Assembly (NCBI RefSeq): GCF_905175385.1
Contig: NZ_HG992750.1
Span: 310,001 to 374,000 of the forward strand
Origin: Vibrio sp. B1FLJ16
GTDB lineage: Bacteria; Pseudomonadota; Gammaproteobacteria; Enterobacterales; Vibrionaceae
DNA length: 64,000 nt
Reading direction: 5' to 3'
In this document: piece after piece, positions 18,422-29,869 of the stretch
Numbering within the stretch: position 1 is the stretch's first letter
How the letters are laid out: each line of letters opens with the position of its first letter
Notes under the pieces: model-generated
What the model was told of the DNA's origin: nothing
Database searches by the model: none
Seen by the model: only the letters and a program-made list of their open reading frames with translations
Translations under genes and position numbers: made by a program

Positions 18422-20065
18422 CTAGATACGGAACTGCTTCAGTTCTTGCTGTTGTGTTTCTGCTAAGCCTGAAAGCTCTTGAGCGGCCGCCGCAGATTGA
18501 GTGATACCAGTAACGTTCTGGCTCACTAACTGGTAAATATTAGAAAGGTTGTTATTGATATCCGTAGTCACCTGTTTCTGTTCTTCCGAAGCAGTAGCGA
18601 CTTGTGCATTGATTGCATTCAGGTTGGAAATCGCCTGATTGATGTTGTTGAGTGATTGACTCACTTCCTCAGCCATCGCCTGGTTACTCGTCAACATGTC
18701 TAAGCTCGAATGCATGCTTTCGTTTGCAGAGCCTGATTGTTGTTGAAGCTCTTCAATGATGGTTTGAATCTCTTTGGTAGACTCCTGAGTTCTTGCGGCC
18801 AGCATACGCACCTCATCAGCGACGACTGCAAAACCGCGTCCGCTTTCACCTGCGCGTGCAGCTTCTATCGCGGCGTTTAAGGCCAGTAAGTTGGTTTGCT
18901 CTGAGATTCCTTGAATGACTTCAATAACTCGCCCAATTTGTTCTGACTGTTCCTTCAGCGAAGTAACTACAATAGCGGCTTCGTTAAGTTGCTCTGCCAT
19001 TTTATTGCCTGCTCGAGTGCTCTCTTCAAACATCTTCAGGCTACTTTCTGTAAGCTGGCGAGCTTCAGCAGATGCGCTATCTGCCATTTGTGCATTGTTG
19101 GAAACTTCTGCTGCCGTAGACTCCATCTGGTTGATTGCAGAAGCGACTTGTTCTACTTCTTGCTTTTCTTGATCGGAATTGACACTGCTTTGCGTCATTA
19201 CTGTAGCGAGTTCTGTTGAAGCGGATGCCACATCTTCACTAATGCGTACTAAAGAACCTACTGTATGGCGAAGCTGCTCTATGGTCTGGTTCACATCATT
19301 AGCGAGTTGAGATACTTCGTTTTTGCCCATTTCTTCTGCCTTCACTGACAGGTTACCTTTAGCCACTTCGCGCATAGTGCTCTGTAGGTTACGGATAGGT
19401 TCAACAATGTAATTTGCCAGCACCCAGCTGATGAATGAAGCTACGAGTAAAATTAGGGCGATCGAAATAGCAATGTTCCTCAAGGTGCTGGAATGCTCCT
19501 CACCGTTTGCCTTTACATCGTTTATTACCGTTTGATTTAGCTTATCGGACAGATTATCGATCGCGGTAATCATCTCTTCACCGGCAACACGATAGTCTGC
19601 CATCGCAGCATCAAATTTTTGGTTAAATGTGGAAGTCGTGTATTCGGCTGCGTGCTTTTGATTAAGCAGAGGGGTCATAGTAGTGCGTGTGAAATCAACG
19701 TAGTGGTTCATTGCTTTACGCATTGCTTCTACTTCGGCTTCTACGCCGGATAGATCATTAATGGAATCTAAGAATGCACGGTTTTCAGTCTGTCGCTGGG
19801 ATAATTCGCTATTTAGTGACTGGATATCTTCTGCGCGAAACAGACTGTAGATGGCTTTGATGCGCATTGCATAAGTGTTATCGACAATGGCACTGAGTTC
19901 GTCTTTATGTACGATTAGACTGTGGGTTGATTCTGAAACTTTGTTAAATGCCTGATTTAGCTTACTTATTCCGAGGCTTAATCCAATGGTGATTAAAACG
20001 ACGGTAAACAATACGGGTAAAAAAATCTGTAACTTAACAGATAGCGTACTAAAAAATTGACGCAT
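18422..20065 (-). CDS. Methyl-accepting chemotaxis protein
   Basis: The 547-residue transducer has membrane helices near residues 10-32 and 190-210. They enclose a periplasmic helical domain of about 155 residues (4HB type) that binds an unknown ligand. A HAMP domain (about 212-265, [20 protein letters not shown] in part) and the cytoplasmic signalling domain follow, with the conserved tip [20 protein letters not shown]. There is no CheR-binding pentapeptide at the C-terminus. The ATG at 20065 follows GAGGT; an upstream TTG is not needed. It is divergent from pstS and shares its control region, so a link to phosphate supply is conceivable but unproven. Confidence 0.92.
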   Translation of the reverse strand: MRQFFSTLSVKLQIFLPVLFTVVLITIGLSLGISKLNQAFNKVSESTHSLIVHKDELSAIVDNTYAMRIKAIYSLFRAEDIQSLNSELSQRQTENRAFLDSINDLSGVEAEVEAMRKAMNHYVDFTRTTMTPLLNQKHAAEYTTSTFNQKFDAAMADYRVAGEEMITAIDNLSDKLNQTVINDVKANGEEHSSTLRNIAISIALILLVASFISWVLANYIVEPIRNLQSTMREVAKGNLSVKAEEMGKNEVSQLANDVNQTIEQLRHTVGSLVRISEDVASASTELATVMTQSSVNSDQEKQEVEQVASAINQMESTAAEVSNNAQMADSASAEARQLTESSLKMFEESTRAGNKMAEQLNEAAIVVTSLKEQSEQIGRVIEVIQGISEQTNLLALNAAIEAARAGESGRGFAVVADEVRMLAARTQESTKEIQTIIEELQQQSGSANESMHSSLDMLTSNQAMAEEVSQSLNNINQAISNLNAINAQVATASEEQKQVTTDINNNLSNIYQLVSQNVTGITQSAAAAQELSGLAETQQQELKQFRI

Positions 20066-20295
20066 AATAGACCTCAAAAATTAATGATTAATTATAGATA
20101 TATTTTTAGCCATAAATTTAAATGGTTCTGTCTTGTAAATCAAATGGTTAGGCATGGTTATTTATACCCAAAAGTTACAAAAGGTATTTGATTGTTATTT
20201 CATTGCTTAAGTTGTGAGCAAGATGCGATAGGTTGGGTAAAAATAAATCGAAAACATTGTGTTAACGGATTAATTTCTATAGACAGATTAGATAC

Positions 20296-20346
20296 GTGTC
20301 ATAGAGGCTTCAATTAAGTGAAACACAACTGTCACATTCGAGTTCT
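20296..20346 (+). promoter_or_regulatory. Tandem degenerate Pho boxes before pstS
   Basis: Seven-base units at an exact 11-base pitch, GTGTCAT (20296), GCTTCAA, GTGAAAC, CTGTCAC (20329) and GAGTTCT, are separated by mostly AT-rich four-base spacers. This is the layout of PhoB boxes (CTGTCAT-A/T4 repeats). The outer units fit best. Phosphate-starvation induction of pstSCAB by PhoB is expected. Confidence 0.6.
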
Positions 20347-20376
20347 AAAGTGAGCACCGTTCAAGTGAAACACAAC
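20316..20376 (+). repeat. 14-bp direct repeat in pstS leader
   Basis: AAGTGAAACACAAC occurs at 20316-20329 and again at 20363-20376, 47 bases apart. The first copy overlaps the Pho-box array and the second is close to the ribosome site. It may be an extra PhoB half-site pair or a chance duplication. Confidence 0.6.
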
Positions 20377-20405
20377 GGCAATAATGCCACTTAAAGGAAA
20401 TTGTG

Positions 20406-21227
20406 ATGAAAAAGACAGTTATCGGTGCAATCGCACTTCTAGGCGCAATGGCAGTGACTCCTGTTTCTGCTAAAGAAACTATCTCTGCAGTGGGCTCTAG
20501 CAGCGTAACTCCACTGATGGAAGTTTTCTCTGAAACATATATGAAGACAAACCCAAATGTATTTATTGAAGTACAAGGTCCTGGCTCTTCTGCTGGTGTT
20601 AAAGCAGCGAAAAACGGCTCTGCTGACCTAGGTATGTCTTCTCGTAATCTGAAGGATTCAGAAAAAGAACCAACTCTTATTGAAGAAGTGGTTGCGCGTG
20701 ACGGTATCGCAGTTGTTGTTAACCCACAAAATAAACTAAAAGGCTTAACCGCTGAACAAGTTACTGCAATTTACAAAGGCGAAGTATCAAACTGGAAAGA
20801 CGTTGGTGGTGAAGACAAGCCAATCGTAGCAATCACTCGTGATACCGCTTCTGGTACTCGTGGCGCATTTGAAGACATTATGTCTCTGAAAATGAAAATT
20901 TCTGGTAAGAAAGTTTCTGCTATCTCTCAACGTGCTCAAGTTGCTAACGGTAACGGCGCACTAAAAACTATGGTTGCTTCTAACCCATACGCAATCGGCT
21001 ACATCTCTCTTGGCACGGTAGACAACACAGTTCACGCGCTTGCAATTGACAGTGTTGATGCAACCGTTGCTAACGTTAAGAACGGCTCTTACAAAGTTGC
21101 TCGTCCATTCCTTGTTCTTTACAAAGAGGGCAAGCCATCTGCTGAAACGAAAAAATTCCTAGACTGGATGCTAACTGCAGATGCACAAAATCTGGTTGAC
21201 CAAAACGGTTACATCTCAGTTCACTAA
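20406..21227 (+). CDS. pstS: Phosphate-binding periplasmic protein PstS
   Basis: PstS captures inorganic phosphate for the high-affinity PstCAB importer. A signal peptide (residues 1-22, ending VSA-KE) precedes the mature domain, with AVGSSSVTPL, GPGSSAGV and TRDTASGTRGAF forming the phosphate site through Ser, Thr and Arg residues. At 273 residues it belongs to the shorter PstS class common in Vibrio. AAAGGA lies six bases before the ATG at 20406. A hairpin after the gene should make pstS mRNA more abundant than pstCAB. First gene of the operon. Confidence 0.95.
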   Translation: MKKTVIGAIALLGAMAVTPVSAKETISAVGSSSVTPLMEVFSETYMKTNPNVFIEVQGPGSSAGVKAAKNGSADLGMSSRNLKDSEKEPTLIEEVVARDGIAVVVNPQNKLKGLTAEQVTAIYKGEVSNWKDVGGEDKPIVAITRDTASGTRGAFEDIMSLKMKISGKKVSAISQRAQVANGNGALKTMVASNPYAIGYISLGTVDNTVHALAIDSVDATVANVKNGSYKVARPFLVLYKEGKPSAETKKFLDWMLTADAQNLVDQNGYISVH

Positions 21228-21249
21228 TCCTATCGGGATTTTTAAATTT

Positions 21250-21276
21250 GCTCAGCCCGCTATTTAGGGCTGAGCC
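21250..21276 (+). terminator. Intra-operon hairpin after pstS
   Basis: GCTCAGCCC and GGGCTGAGC form a nine-base stem followed by CTTTT. As an attenuator or 3' stabiliser it would give more PstS than permease. Confidence 0.75.
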
Positions 21277-21326
21277 TTTTCATCATAGTGTTCACTGGCG
21301 AAAGCCCGGAACCGTGAGATTTTAAT

Positions 21327-22259
21327 ATGACCATCGCAACAAATAGTGAAAAGCTTATGAATACTGACGCCAAAGCTATCAGCAAGCCAGGCCTACGCGA
21401 GAAACGCCGCGTTGACTGGAAAGAGCGCATCTTCCACGGCTTGTTCCTGACCAGTGCCGTTATCGGCATTGTATCGTTAGCAGTAATTGCTTACTTCATC
21501 GTTAAAGAGAGTATTCCTGCGTTTCAGGAAGCTGGGGTTTCAGGAATTGTACTAGGCCAAAACTGGCTCCCGCCAGCGCTTTACGGCGTTGCAACTATGA
21601 TCGTGGCTTCTGTAGTTTCTACAGCAGGCGCAGTTATGGTTGGTGTACCTGTTGGTGTCCTGACTGCAATCTTTATCGCTGAAATCGCGCCAAAGCGTTT
21701 AGCGGATGTAATTCGTCCCGCGGTTGAACTGCTAGCTGGTATCCCTTCGGTGGTATACGGCTTCTTTGGTCTGGTAATCATCGTCCCTTTGATTCAAGAC
21801 ATCTTTAACGTACCAGCAGGTAATACCATCCTAGCGGGTATCATCGTACTGGGTGTCATGATTCTGCCGACCGTGATTACGGTATCAGAAACCTCTATCC
21901 GCGCTGTACCTCGTACGTACAAAGAAGGTTCGCTGGCACTGGGCGCTTCAAAAATCTATACAATCTTCAAACTGCTCGTTCCTGCGGCTCGTTCAGGCAT
22001 TATGACTGGTGTCATTCTTGGCATCGGTCGTGCTCTGGGTGAAACAATGGCAATCATCATGGTGATGGGTAACGCACCAGCGATGCCGGAAGGCATTCTA
22101 GATTCAGCACGTACGCTGACTGCGAACATCGCGATTGAAATGTCTTACGCAAGTGGTGTTCACGCGAATGCTCTTTACGCTACTGGTGTAGTACTGCTGG
22201 TCTTCATCATGTCGTTGAATGCTGTACTTCTTTACCTAAACCGAGAAAAAGCGAAGTAA
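21327..22259 (+). CDS. pstC: Phosphate ABC permease PstC
   Basis: An inner-membrane subunit of the phosphate importer with about six helices across 310 residues. The binding-protein-dependent permease (EAA) loop is present (RTYKEGSLALGASKIYTIFK in part, near residues 190-210). Ser/Thr-rich helix ends (AGIPSVVYGFFGL) are typical of PstC. It follows pstS and is 22 bases from pstA. The start is uncertain: the ATG at 21357 is an alternative. Confidence 0.94.
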   Translation: MTIATNSEKLMNTDAKAISKPGLREKRRVDWKERIFHGLFLTSAVIGIVSLAVIAYFIVKESIPAFQEAGVSGIVLGQNWLPPALYGVATMIVASVVSTAGAVMVGVPVGVLTAIFIAEIAPKRLADVIRPAVELLAGIPSVVYGFFGLVIIVPLIQDIFNVPAGNTILAGIIVLGVMILPTVITVSETSIRAVPRTYKEGSLALGASKIYTIFKLLVPAARSGIMTGVILGIGRALGETMAIIMVMGNAPAMPEGILDSARTLTANIAIEMSYASGVHANALYATGVVLLVFIMSLNAVLLYLNREKAK

Positions 22260-22281
22260 TCGCTCGTTAAAGGTGACTATT

Positions 22282-23145
22282 ATGGATCGCGCAAAATTAA
22301 AACAAGCCCGCCAGTTCAAAGATAACGTCTTTAACGTTTTGGTTTGGATTTCGGCTGGATTAACGGTAGGGTTCTTGTTCTGGATTATCTGGTACATCCT
22401 ATCAAACGGTCTACAGCACGTAGACTGGAACTTCATCACTGATAACTACACGCGTACCGGCGATGAGCACGGTATCTTCCCAATGATTGTGTCAACCATT
22501 TACATGGTTATCGCATCCATCGCAGTTGCAGCGCCGTTGGGGATTATGACGGCAATTTACCTGACTGAATACGCAAAAGTGGGCAGCCGTTTGGTGAAAG
22601 TAATTCGATTCTGTACCGAATCTCTGGCAGGTATCCCGTCGATCATCTTCGGTCTGTTTGGTATGACTTTCTTCGTGGCTATCCTTGGTCTTGGTTTCTC
22701 GATTCTGTCGGGGGCGCTGACACTGAGTATTCTGATCCTGCCGGTTATCATCCGTACAACGGAAGAGGCTTTGATGGCAGTACCACAAACGTACCGTGAA
22801 GGCTCATATGGTCTTGGCGCTTCAAAAATTTACACTATCTGGCGTTTGATTCTTCCGAGCGCAATGCCAGGTATCTTAACCTCGGTCATTCTTAGTATTG
22901 GTCGTGTCATTGGTGAGTCTGCTCCGGTATTCCTGACAGCAGGCATGGTAGCGCGTATCCCTGATTCTCTGCTCGATTCAGGTCGTACTCTAACCGTTCA
23001 CCTTTACAAACTGACTACCGAACTGTTCACCGTTGAGGAATGGAATCAGGCTTACGGTACCGCAACAGTGCTTATTGTCGTTGTTCTTTTGATCAACATG
23101 GTGACTAAACTGATTGCAAGACGTTTTAACACCGCAACTTACTAA
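22282..23145 (+). CDS. pstA: Phosphate ABC permease PstA
   Basis: The second permease subunit, with about six helices. It shows AGIPSIIFGLFGM and the EAA loop QTYREGSYGLGASKIYTIW near residues 175-193. It pairs with PstC to form the channel. The ATG at 22282 follows AAAGGTG by six bases; the GTG inside that site is not a sensible start. The protein has 287 residues. Confidence 0.94.
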   Translation: MDRAKLKQARQFKDNVFNVLVWISAGLTVGFLFWIIWYILSNGLQHVDWNFITDNYTRTGDEHGIFPMIVSTIYMVIASIAVAAPLGIMTAIYLTEYAKVGSRLVKVIRFCTESLAGIPSIIFGLFGMTFFVAILGLGFSILSGALTLSILILPVIIRTTEEALMAVPQTYREGSYGLGASKIYTIWRLILPSAMPGILTSVILSIGRVIGESAPVFLTAGMVARIPDSLLDSGRTLTVHLYKLTTELFTVEEWNQAYGTATVLIVVVLLINMVTKLIARRFNTATY

Positions 23146-23205
23146 CAACACAAATTAAGAACGCACGTTAAAAGACACGAATTCAAGAATTAAGAGATTA
23201 AGAAC

Positions 23206-23955
23206 ATGAACAAATTTGATATTAAAAACCTAGACCTGTTTTACGGTGACAATCAAGCACTGAAATCAATCAACCTGCCTATTCCAGTTCGTCAGGTAAC
23301 GGCTCTTATCGGTCCGTCAGGTTGTGGTAAATCAACGTTGTTACGTTGCCTGAACCGTATGAACGACCTTATTGAAGGGGTGACGATCAAGGGCAAACTG
23401 ACGATGGATGGTGAAGACATCTACGGCAACATCGATGTCGCAGACCTTCGTATTAAAGTTGGTATGGTATTCCAAAAGCCAAACCCATTCCCAATGAGCA
23501 TTTATGAGAACGTTGCTTACGGCTTACGTGCTCAGGGCGTCAAAGACAAAAAGACAATTGATGAAGTGGTGGAGCGATCACTGCGCGGCGCAGCACTTTG
23601 GGATGAAGTGAAAGATCGTCTGAAATCGCATGCTTTTGGTCTTTCTGGTGGTCAGCAACAGCGTCTTTGTATTGCGCGTACAATCGCGATGGAACCAGAC
23701 GTTATCCTGATGGATGAACCAACTTCGGCACTAGACCCGATTGCAACGCACAAAATTGAAGAACTGATGGAAGAGCTGAAGAAGAACTACACCATCGTTA
23801 TCGTTACTCACTCAATGCAGCAAGCGCGTCGTATCTCTGACCGCACTGCGTTCTTCCTGATGGGAGAGTTGGTTGAGCACAATGATACTCAGGTGATCTT
23901 CAGCAGCCCGCAAGACGATCGTACTCAAGGCTACGTTAACGGTGACTTCGGTTAA
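23206..23955 (+). CDS. pstB: Phosphate ABC ATPase PstB
   Basis: The ATP-hydrolysing subunit, 249 residues. Walker A is GPSGCGKST, the signature [16 protein letters not shown], Walker [13 protein letters not shown] and the H-loop VTHSM. The N-terminal [15 protein letters not shown] matches PstB. No phoU follows; a terminator lies about 50 bases on. That fits a second-chromosome pst copy whose PhoU and PhoBR are elsewhere. Confidence 0.95.
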   Translation: MNKFDIKNLDLFYGDNQALKSINLPIPVRQVTALIGPSGCGKSTLLRCLNRMNDLIEGVTIKGKLTMDGEDIYGNIDVADLRIKVGMVFQKPNPFPMSIYENVAYGLRAQGVKDKKTIDEVVERSLRGAALWDEVKDRLKSHAFGLSGGQQQRLCIARTIAMEPDVILMDEPTSALDPIATHKIEELMEELKKNYTIVIVTHSMQQARRISDRTAFFLMGELVEHNDTQVIFSSPQDDRTQGYVNGDFG

Positions 23956-24005
23956 TCAACAACATTTACTGGCATAAATACATAACTATAAGCGATGGTA
24001 ACTTT

Positions 24006-24031
24006 GCCCCTCTATATGAGGGGCTTTTTTT
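24006..24031 (+). terminator. Rho-independent terminator after pstB
   Basis: GCCCCTC and GAGGGGC pair across TATAT and are followed by seven T. It ends the pst operon just before the convergent batD stop. Confidence 0.9.
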
Positions 24032-24033
24032 GC

Positions 24034-25677
24034 TTATAGCTTTTCAAGCTGGTGGCTTGCGTGAGCTGGTTTTACCTTTGTCAGATTACTGACATTCGCT
24101 AACAGGGAATCGGAACTCCAAGGCTGCTGCTTTGCACTGAAACGTGCATGGTTCATTACTTCAAGATCGCATTTAACCGCTTTCACCGCATCTGGACTTA
24201 ATGAGCTGCGGTTGGCATACAGGTATTCGCTAACGACTCTTTCAATTTTTGCCGGATCCCCCTGCTTTATTGTTGCTTTAAGGCTTTCAATGCTATGCGG
24301 ATTTTCAGTTAAGTCATTACGGTCTTTGTGCACAGCAGGACGTTTTTTCCAGATCACCACCGTGATTAGGGATGTCATCACCCACAACCCTGCAAAGGCA
24401 AATGTGAGGTACTGCCATATCTCATCAACACCAGTTTGATCCGATGCGTTTGCACTGACTGCCGGCGCTTGAGACAGTGAAGTTTCAGGCAGTGTTATTA
24501 TACCCATATCACTTTGCTCAACATCCAGCGTGATGCCATCGAGAGCTGTTGATTTCGCTTCGTCCCGACTACTGTTCCACCAGTTAAGCTTAAAGCCTGG
24601 TAAAGTAAACGAGCCGGATTCGGTAGGTATGATAACTTGCTTGACGGTCATGACGATCATACCGTCTTTCGTTGTTTCAAAGCTTGGTTGCTCAGGATAT
24701 ACGCGCAGTGAGCTAGGATACTCGATGGCAATTCTGGGTAAGAATTCTGCTTGGGTTCCCCTAGCTTTGATCTGAATCGTGCGAGTGAGCGATGAGCCTT
24801 GTTTTACCTTATTTGCGCTATCAGACGATAATTTCTGTCCTTTGTCGTCTTGCCAGCTTTGTGTCATTTCTAAAGCCGATGCTGGTAACCATTTGCCGCG
24901 AAATTCGGCCGGAATGGTTTTCACTGTAATTGGCATCTGTTCAACTTTAGTGCTGATTGGCATGATCTTGGTTGACCCGGTCAGGCTATCACCATAAATA
25001 TAAGATCCCGTAAGTTGCGGGCCGTTTAGGGTGTAAGATCCGGCTTGCTCTGCGGTTAGACGAAAAGACTGTTCTACAACCGTTACTTCAAGGCCATCCA
25101 TAACTCGCTGACCTTGCTGCATTTCACCAACGGGATCGAGTTTCATACCTTCAATCGTAGGAGGAAGGATTCTGGGGTTGTCCAGACGTCGTGTGTCCGC
25201 CTTAATGATGAGCTGCATCCTCAGATTCGCGGACTGCTTCGGGTAGAAGGTATGATTGTCAACGCTCATTGAGAAGTTGAAAAGATCATCGAGATCAGGC
25301 TCGGCTTGGTTTGCATTTACACGAAGCTTTATGGGCTCGGTTTTCATTCCTTCAGCCGAAAAGCTTGGAATGGTTAGAATCCCTTCTTTCATCGGTGCAA
25401 TGGCAATACTCCACTCGGTACGCAAAAACTTATGACCGTTTATGTAATTGCTGGATCGTCCGTAGCGCGGCTGTCCTAAGAAAAAGTCCTTTTCTAACAC
25501 TTTAAAGTCAATGGCATCGGAGTCCAGTTCTGTATCTGCCATGATCCTCAGGTTAATCACTTCGTTTTTTACAGCCTGAGTTTTATTGACGCTTGCTTCG
25601 AGACTTTTAGCCATTACTGAGACGCTGGCTAACAGGCCGGTTACAAGAACAAAGACCAGTTTTACGACTTTTTTCAT
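24034..25677 (-). CDS. batD: BatD-like protein
   Basis: Last gene of the moxR-bat operon. The protein has a signal peptide (about residues 1-23, ending MAKS) and a long periplasmic part of beta-rich BatD repeats (about 24-425). One membrane helix (about 428-448) and a cytoplasmic tail of about 100 residues follow. Bat proteins were linked to oxygen tolerance in Bacteroides and to envelope or stress functions elsewhere; the exact role is unknown. The start is the ATG at 25677 or the GTG just before it. It begins eight bases after the batB/C stop. Confidence 0.82.
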   Translation of the reverse strand: MKKVVKLVFVLVTGLLASVSVMAKSLEASVNKTQAVKNEVINLRIMADTELDSDAIDFKVLEKDFFLGQPRYGRSSNYINGHKFLRTEWSIAIAPMKEGILTIPSFSAEGMKTEPIKLRVNANQAEPDLDDLFNFSMSVDNHTFYPKQSANLRMQLIIKADTRRLDNPRILPPTIEGMKLDPVGEMQQGQRVMDGLEVTVVEQSFRLTAEQAGSYTLNGPQLTGSYIYGDSLTGSTKIMPISTKVEQMPITVKTIPAEFRGKWLPASALEMTQSWQDDKGQKLSSDSANKVKQGSSLTRTIQIKARGTQAEFLPRIAIEYPSSLRVYPEQPSFETTKDGMIVMTVKQVIIPTESGSFTLPGFKLNWWNSSRDEAKSTALDGITLDVEQSDMGIITLPETSLSQAPAVSANASDQTGVDEIWQYLTFAFAGLWVMTSLITVVIWKKRPAVHKDRNDLTENPHSIESLKATIKQGDPAKIERVVSEYLYANRSSLSPDAVKAVKCDLEVMNHARFSAKQQPWSSDSLLANVSNLTKVKPAHASHQLEKL

Positions 25678-25684
25678 CACTGGC

Positions 25685-27425
<1,741 letters not shown>

Positions 27426-27433
<8 letters not shown>

Positions 27434-28412
27434 GTTTTCTCCTTAGGAAGAACAACAATACAGAAAGTAATAGAGCACCACTCAATGGATAGGGAAACCA
27501 TTCGGATTGAGGACGCCAGGTCTTAGTATCACTGGATACGGGTTCTAACTGGTTAATGGTGTCGTAGATGTTTTTAAGTTGCTCTGCATCTCTGGCGCGG
27601 AAATATTGCCCTCCGGTTAACTCGGCAATCTGGCTCAAGGTTCTTTCGTCAAGATCCGCAGCAGTATTGACTTTTCTCGTGATAAAAAACTCTTTCACCA
27701 TCATTTCGCCAGCGCCGACACCGACGGTATAAATGGTTGCGTGATATTTTTTTGCAATTTCTGCTGCTTCAATCGGGTCAAGAACGCCAGCGGTGTTACT
27801 ACCGTCACTCAGTAAAATCATGACACGCTGAGGAGCGTTGCTATCGATAAAGGTTTTGGTGCCTAAGCCAATACCATCGCCCATTGCGGTTCGTTGACCA
27901 ACCAGGCCAATAACGGTCTGATTGATTTGCTGTATAACGGTCTTCCTGTCTGCTGTTAGCGGTGTTTGTAAATAGGCGTGGTCGCCAAATAGTACAACAC
28001 CTAAGCGATCACCTTTGCGCTGCTCTACAAAGTCGGAGAGGACTCTTTTCACGGCGGTGAGTCGGTCGGTATAGTCACCGTCTACGTTCATGTCTTCTTG
28101 CTGCATTGAACCTGAGAGGTCAACCACCAACATTAGGTCACGGTATTTAGGCTGAAATTCAACAGGTTCGCCGAACCAAACTGGACGTGCACAAGCGATA
28201 ACCAGCAAAGTCCAGATACCAATGGACAGTGTCTTTTGAACTAACTGTCTAGGTTTACGATGGTGAGTATTCTCAGGTAGGTAGGCCAGCTTAATCTCTG
28301 CTTGCTGGCTTTCCTGTGGCATCAGTTTATAAACAAGCAGTGGTACGGGCAGCAAAAACAGTGCCCACCACCAGACAAACTCGATACTCCACCACTGGTT
28401 TAAGTCTGTCAT
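27426..28412 (-). CDS. batA: BatA-like VWA-domain membrane protein
   Basis: The 328-residue protein has helices near residues 12-30, 55-72 and 305-325 and a VWA domain with MIDAS residues in MLVVDLSGSMQQED (near residue 90) and a later ILLSDGSNTAG. VWA domains bind metal and mediate protein contacts; MoxR ATPases often act on VWA partners. The ATG at 28412 is preferred: it has GAGG upstream and gives the family N-terminus. The longer frame would overlap the DUF4381 gene. Confidence 0.85.
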
Positions 28413-28422
28413 GATTGTTGCC

Positions 28423-28900
28423 TCAGTCACGAGTATTGGCCTTTTTCTTTGGTGGCAAAGCGTGACTAACCCAGAAAACACAATCATCAATGAGATCCTG
28501 ATGTTGTTCCTGTGGTGACTTCTGATACAGAGTCGCTTGCCACTGTTGCTGTTTATCTGCGAATCGGGTTTCGTTCGTGTGGCTGTCAAGAAACTCGTAC
28601 CATGCGGAACCAGTCAGCGGAGCGATCTCTGTACGAGGAAAGTAACTTAAAGCCGCCTGACGTAAAATTTCCATAGCGGAAGAGGGCGTATGCGGAGGAA
28701 CCGAATGAGTGAGTAATTTTAAAGCAGTTTTTTTTTGCACGTAAGCGCTTAGTACGCCATTTAAAAAAAAGGGCTAAGCCCAAAACGGCAATAATAATAC
28801 CGGCTAAAAATGCCCACCATCCCCAGGCTAGCGGGAACCAGTCGGGCTGATTAGGTAAAATTAAAGGTTCAAGATTTAGACTTTGGTTTTCTGTTGTCAT
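28423..28900 (-). pseudogene. DUF4381 protein, frameshift in A9 tract
   Basis: The first frame (28586-28900) encodes a membrane segment (about residues 28-47) and then a basic stretch ending RLRAKK. The rest of the family sequence (TALKLLTHSVPP...AMEILRQAALSYFP) continues in another frame (28423-28740). The switch is at nine A residues on the coding strand (T9 at 28728-28736). Eight would give RLRAKKTALKLL in one frame of about 158 residues. A tract this long permits polymerase slippage, so some full-length protein may be made. Otherwise it is a pseudogene or a sequence error. It lies in its usual place between the DUF58 gene and batA. Confidence 0.78.
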
Positions 28901-28929
28901 TGTGATTACTGCTTAATTATTACAGCTTG

Positions 28930-29855
28930 CTAGCTTAATTGTTGAATTAACGGAGAGCCACTTGAGAGGCTGTTAAATGGAATCGCCATCGAATGACATA
29001 GATTTTTGATAGATGTCTGGTGATTTGTAAAGTGAGATTCCAGTTCTTTCCTTTGTCCTTTTGAGCCGAAATTGAACCACTGGCTACGATAGCCATCAGA
29101 CGCTTTGACTTGTCCCCGGAAGTCGGTCTCCCCTTGTTCCAATGGGTCATGAAACTGGACTGCTCTTACGTTGTTATGTTGCTTGAGGCGACGCAAATGG
29201 GATAACTCTTTTTCGCTTGTTTGGGAAAATCGCTGAGTAATACCAGCTCACTTCCTTTTGGTGTCAGCGTATTTAGAGTTTCAAACACCTCGGAATAGGA
29301 CATTGAGCGAATGTTGTTGTTTTCAAAACGGGATAATTGCTTGTTATGTGCGCTGATTATCGCATTGAGAATACGAAGTCCCTGCTTTTGCAATGATGAA
29401 GGCCTGAACTCTAAACATTGATTACCATCATCGATGACAGCGCCGATACGGTCTTTCTTGGCTAGAGTAAGCCAGATTAACACACTGGCAAAATGAGCAA
29501 GCTGCACAGACTTGAGAACATACCGCGAACCAAAGTGGAGACTGGAACTGAGATCGATATACAAAATCACAGCCTGCTCTTTATCTTCGGCAAACAGTTT
29601 AGTGTGTGCTTTCCCAGTGCGGGCGGTGACTCGCCAGTCAATACTACGAATATCATCTCCGGCCTGGTATTGGCGCACTTCCATAAAGTCCATACCACGT
29701 CCTTTTTGTCGGCTGGTATGGTTACCACTCATCTGTGACCAGATGCTTTGCGCAGGCGGTAACCAATGCACCGACTGAGTCCGGTAATGCAGCAGTTCTT
29801 CGAGGGTTAACGTCACCCCATTTGCATGAGGTGGCAATGAATGGGTTACAGACAT
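28930..29855 (-). pseudogene. DUF58 protein, frameshift in short A tract
   Basis: The N-terminal frame (29166-29855) carries the DUF58 hallmarks (GRGMDFMEVRQYQAGDDIRSIDWRVTARTG in two parts, near residues 53-80) and a VWA-like IDLSSS. The C-terminal part continues in another frame (28930-29196, RRLKQHNNVRAVQFHDPLE). The break is at five A residues (T5 at 29209-29213). Six would read KQAKKELSHLRRLKQ and give about 308 residues, a normal length. DUF58 proteins are common partners of MoxR ATPases. With the neighbouring frameshift this suggests decay of the operon or homopolymer sequencing errors. Confidence 0.8.
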
Positions 29856-29869
29856 ATCACGAACCTGTT

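Noticed and set aside
22492..22788. Minus-strand frame of 98 codons
   Set aside because: Antisense to pstA, low-complexity His/Asn/Gln composition from its codons, no ribosome site.
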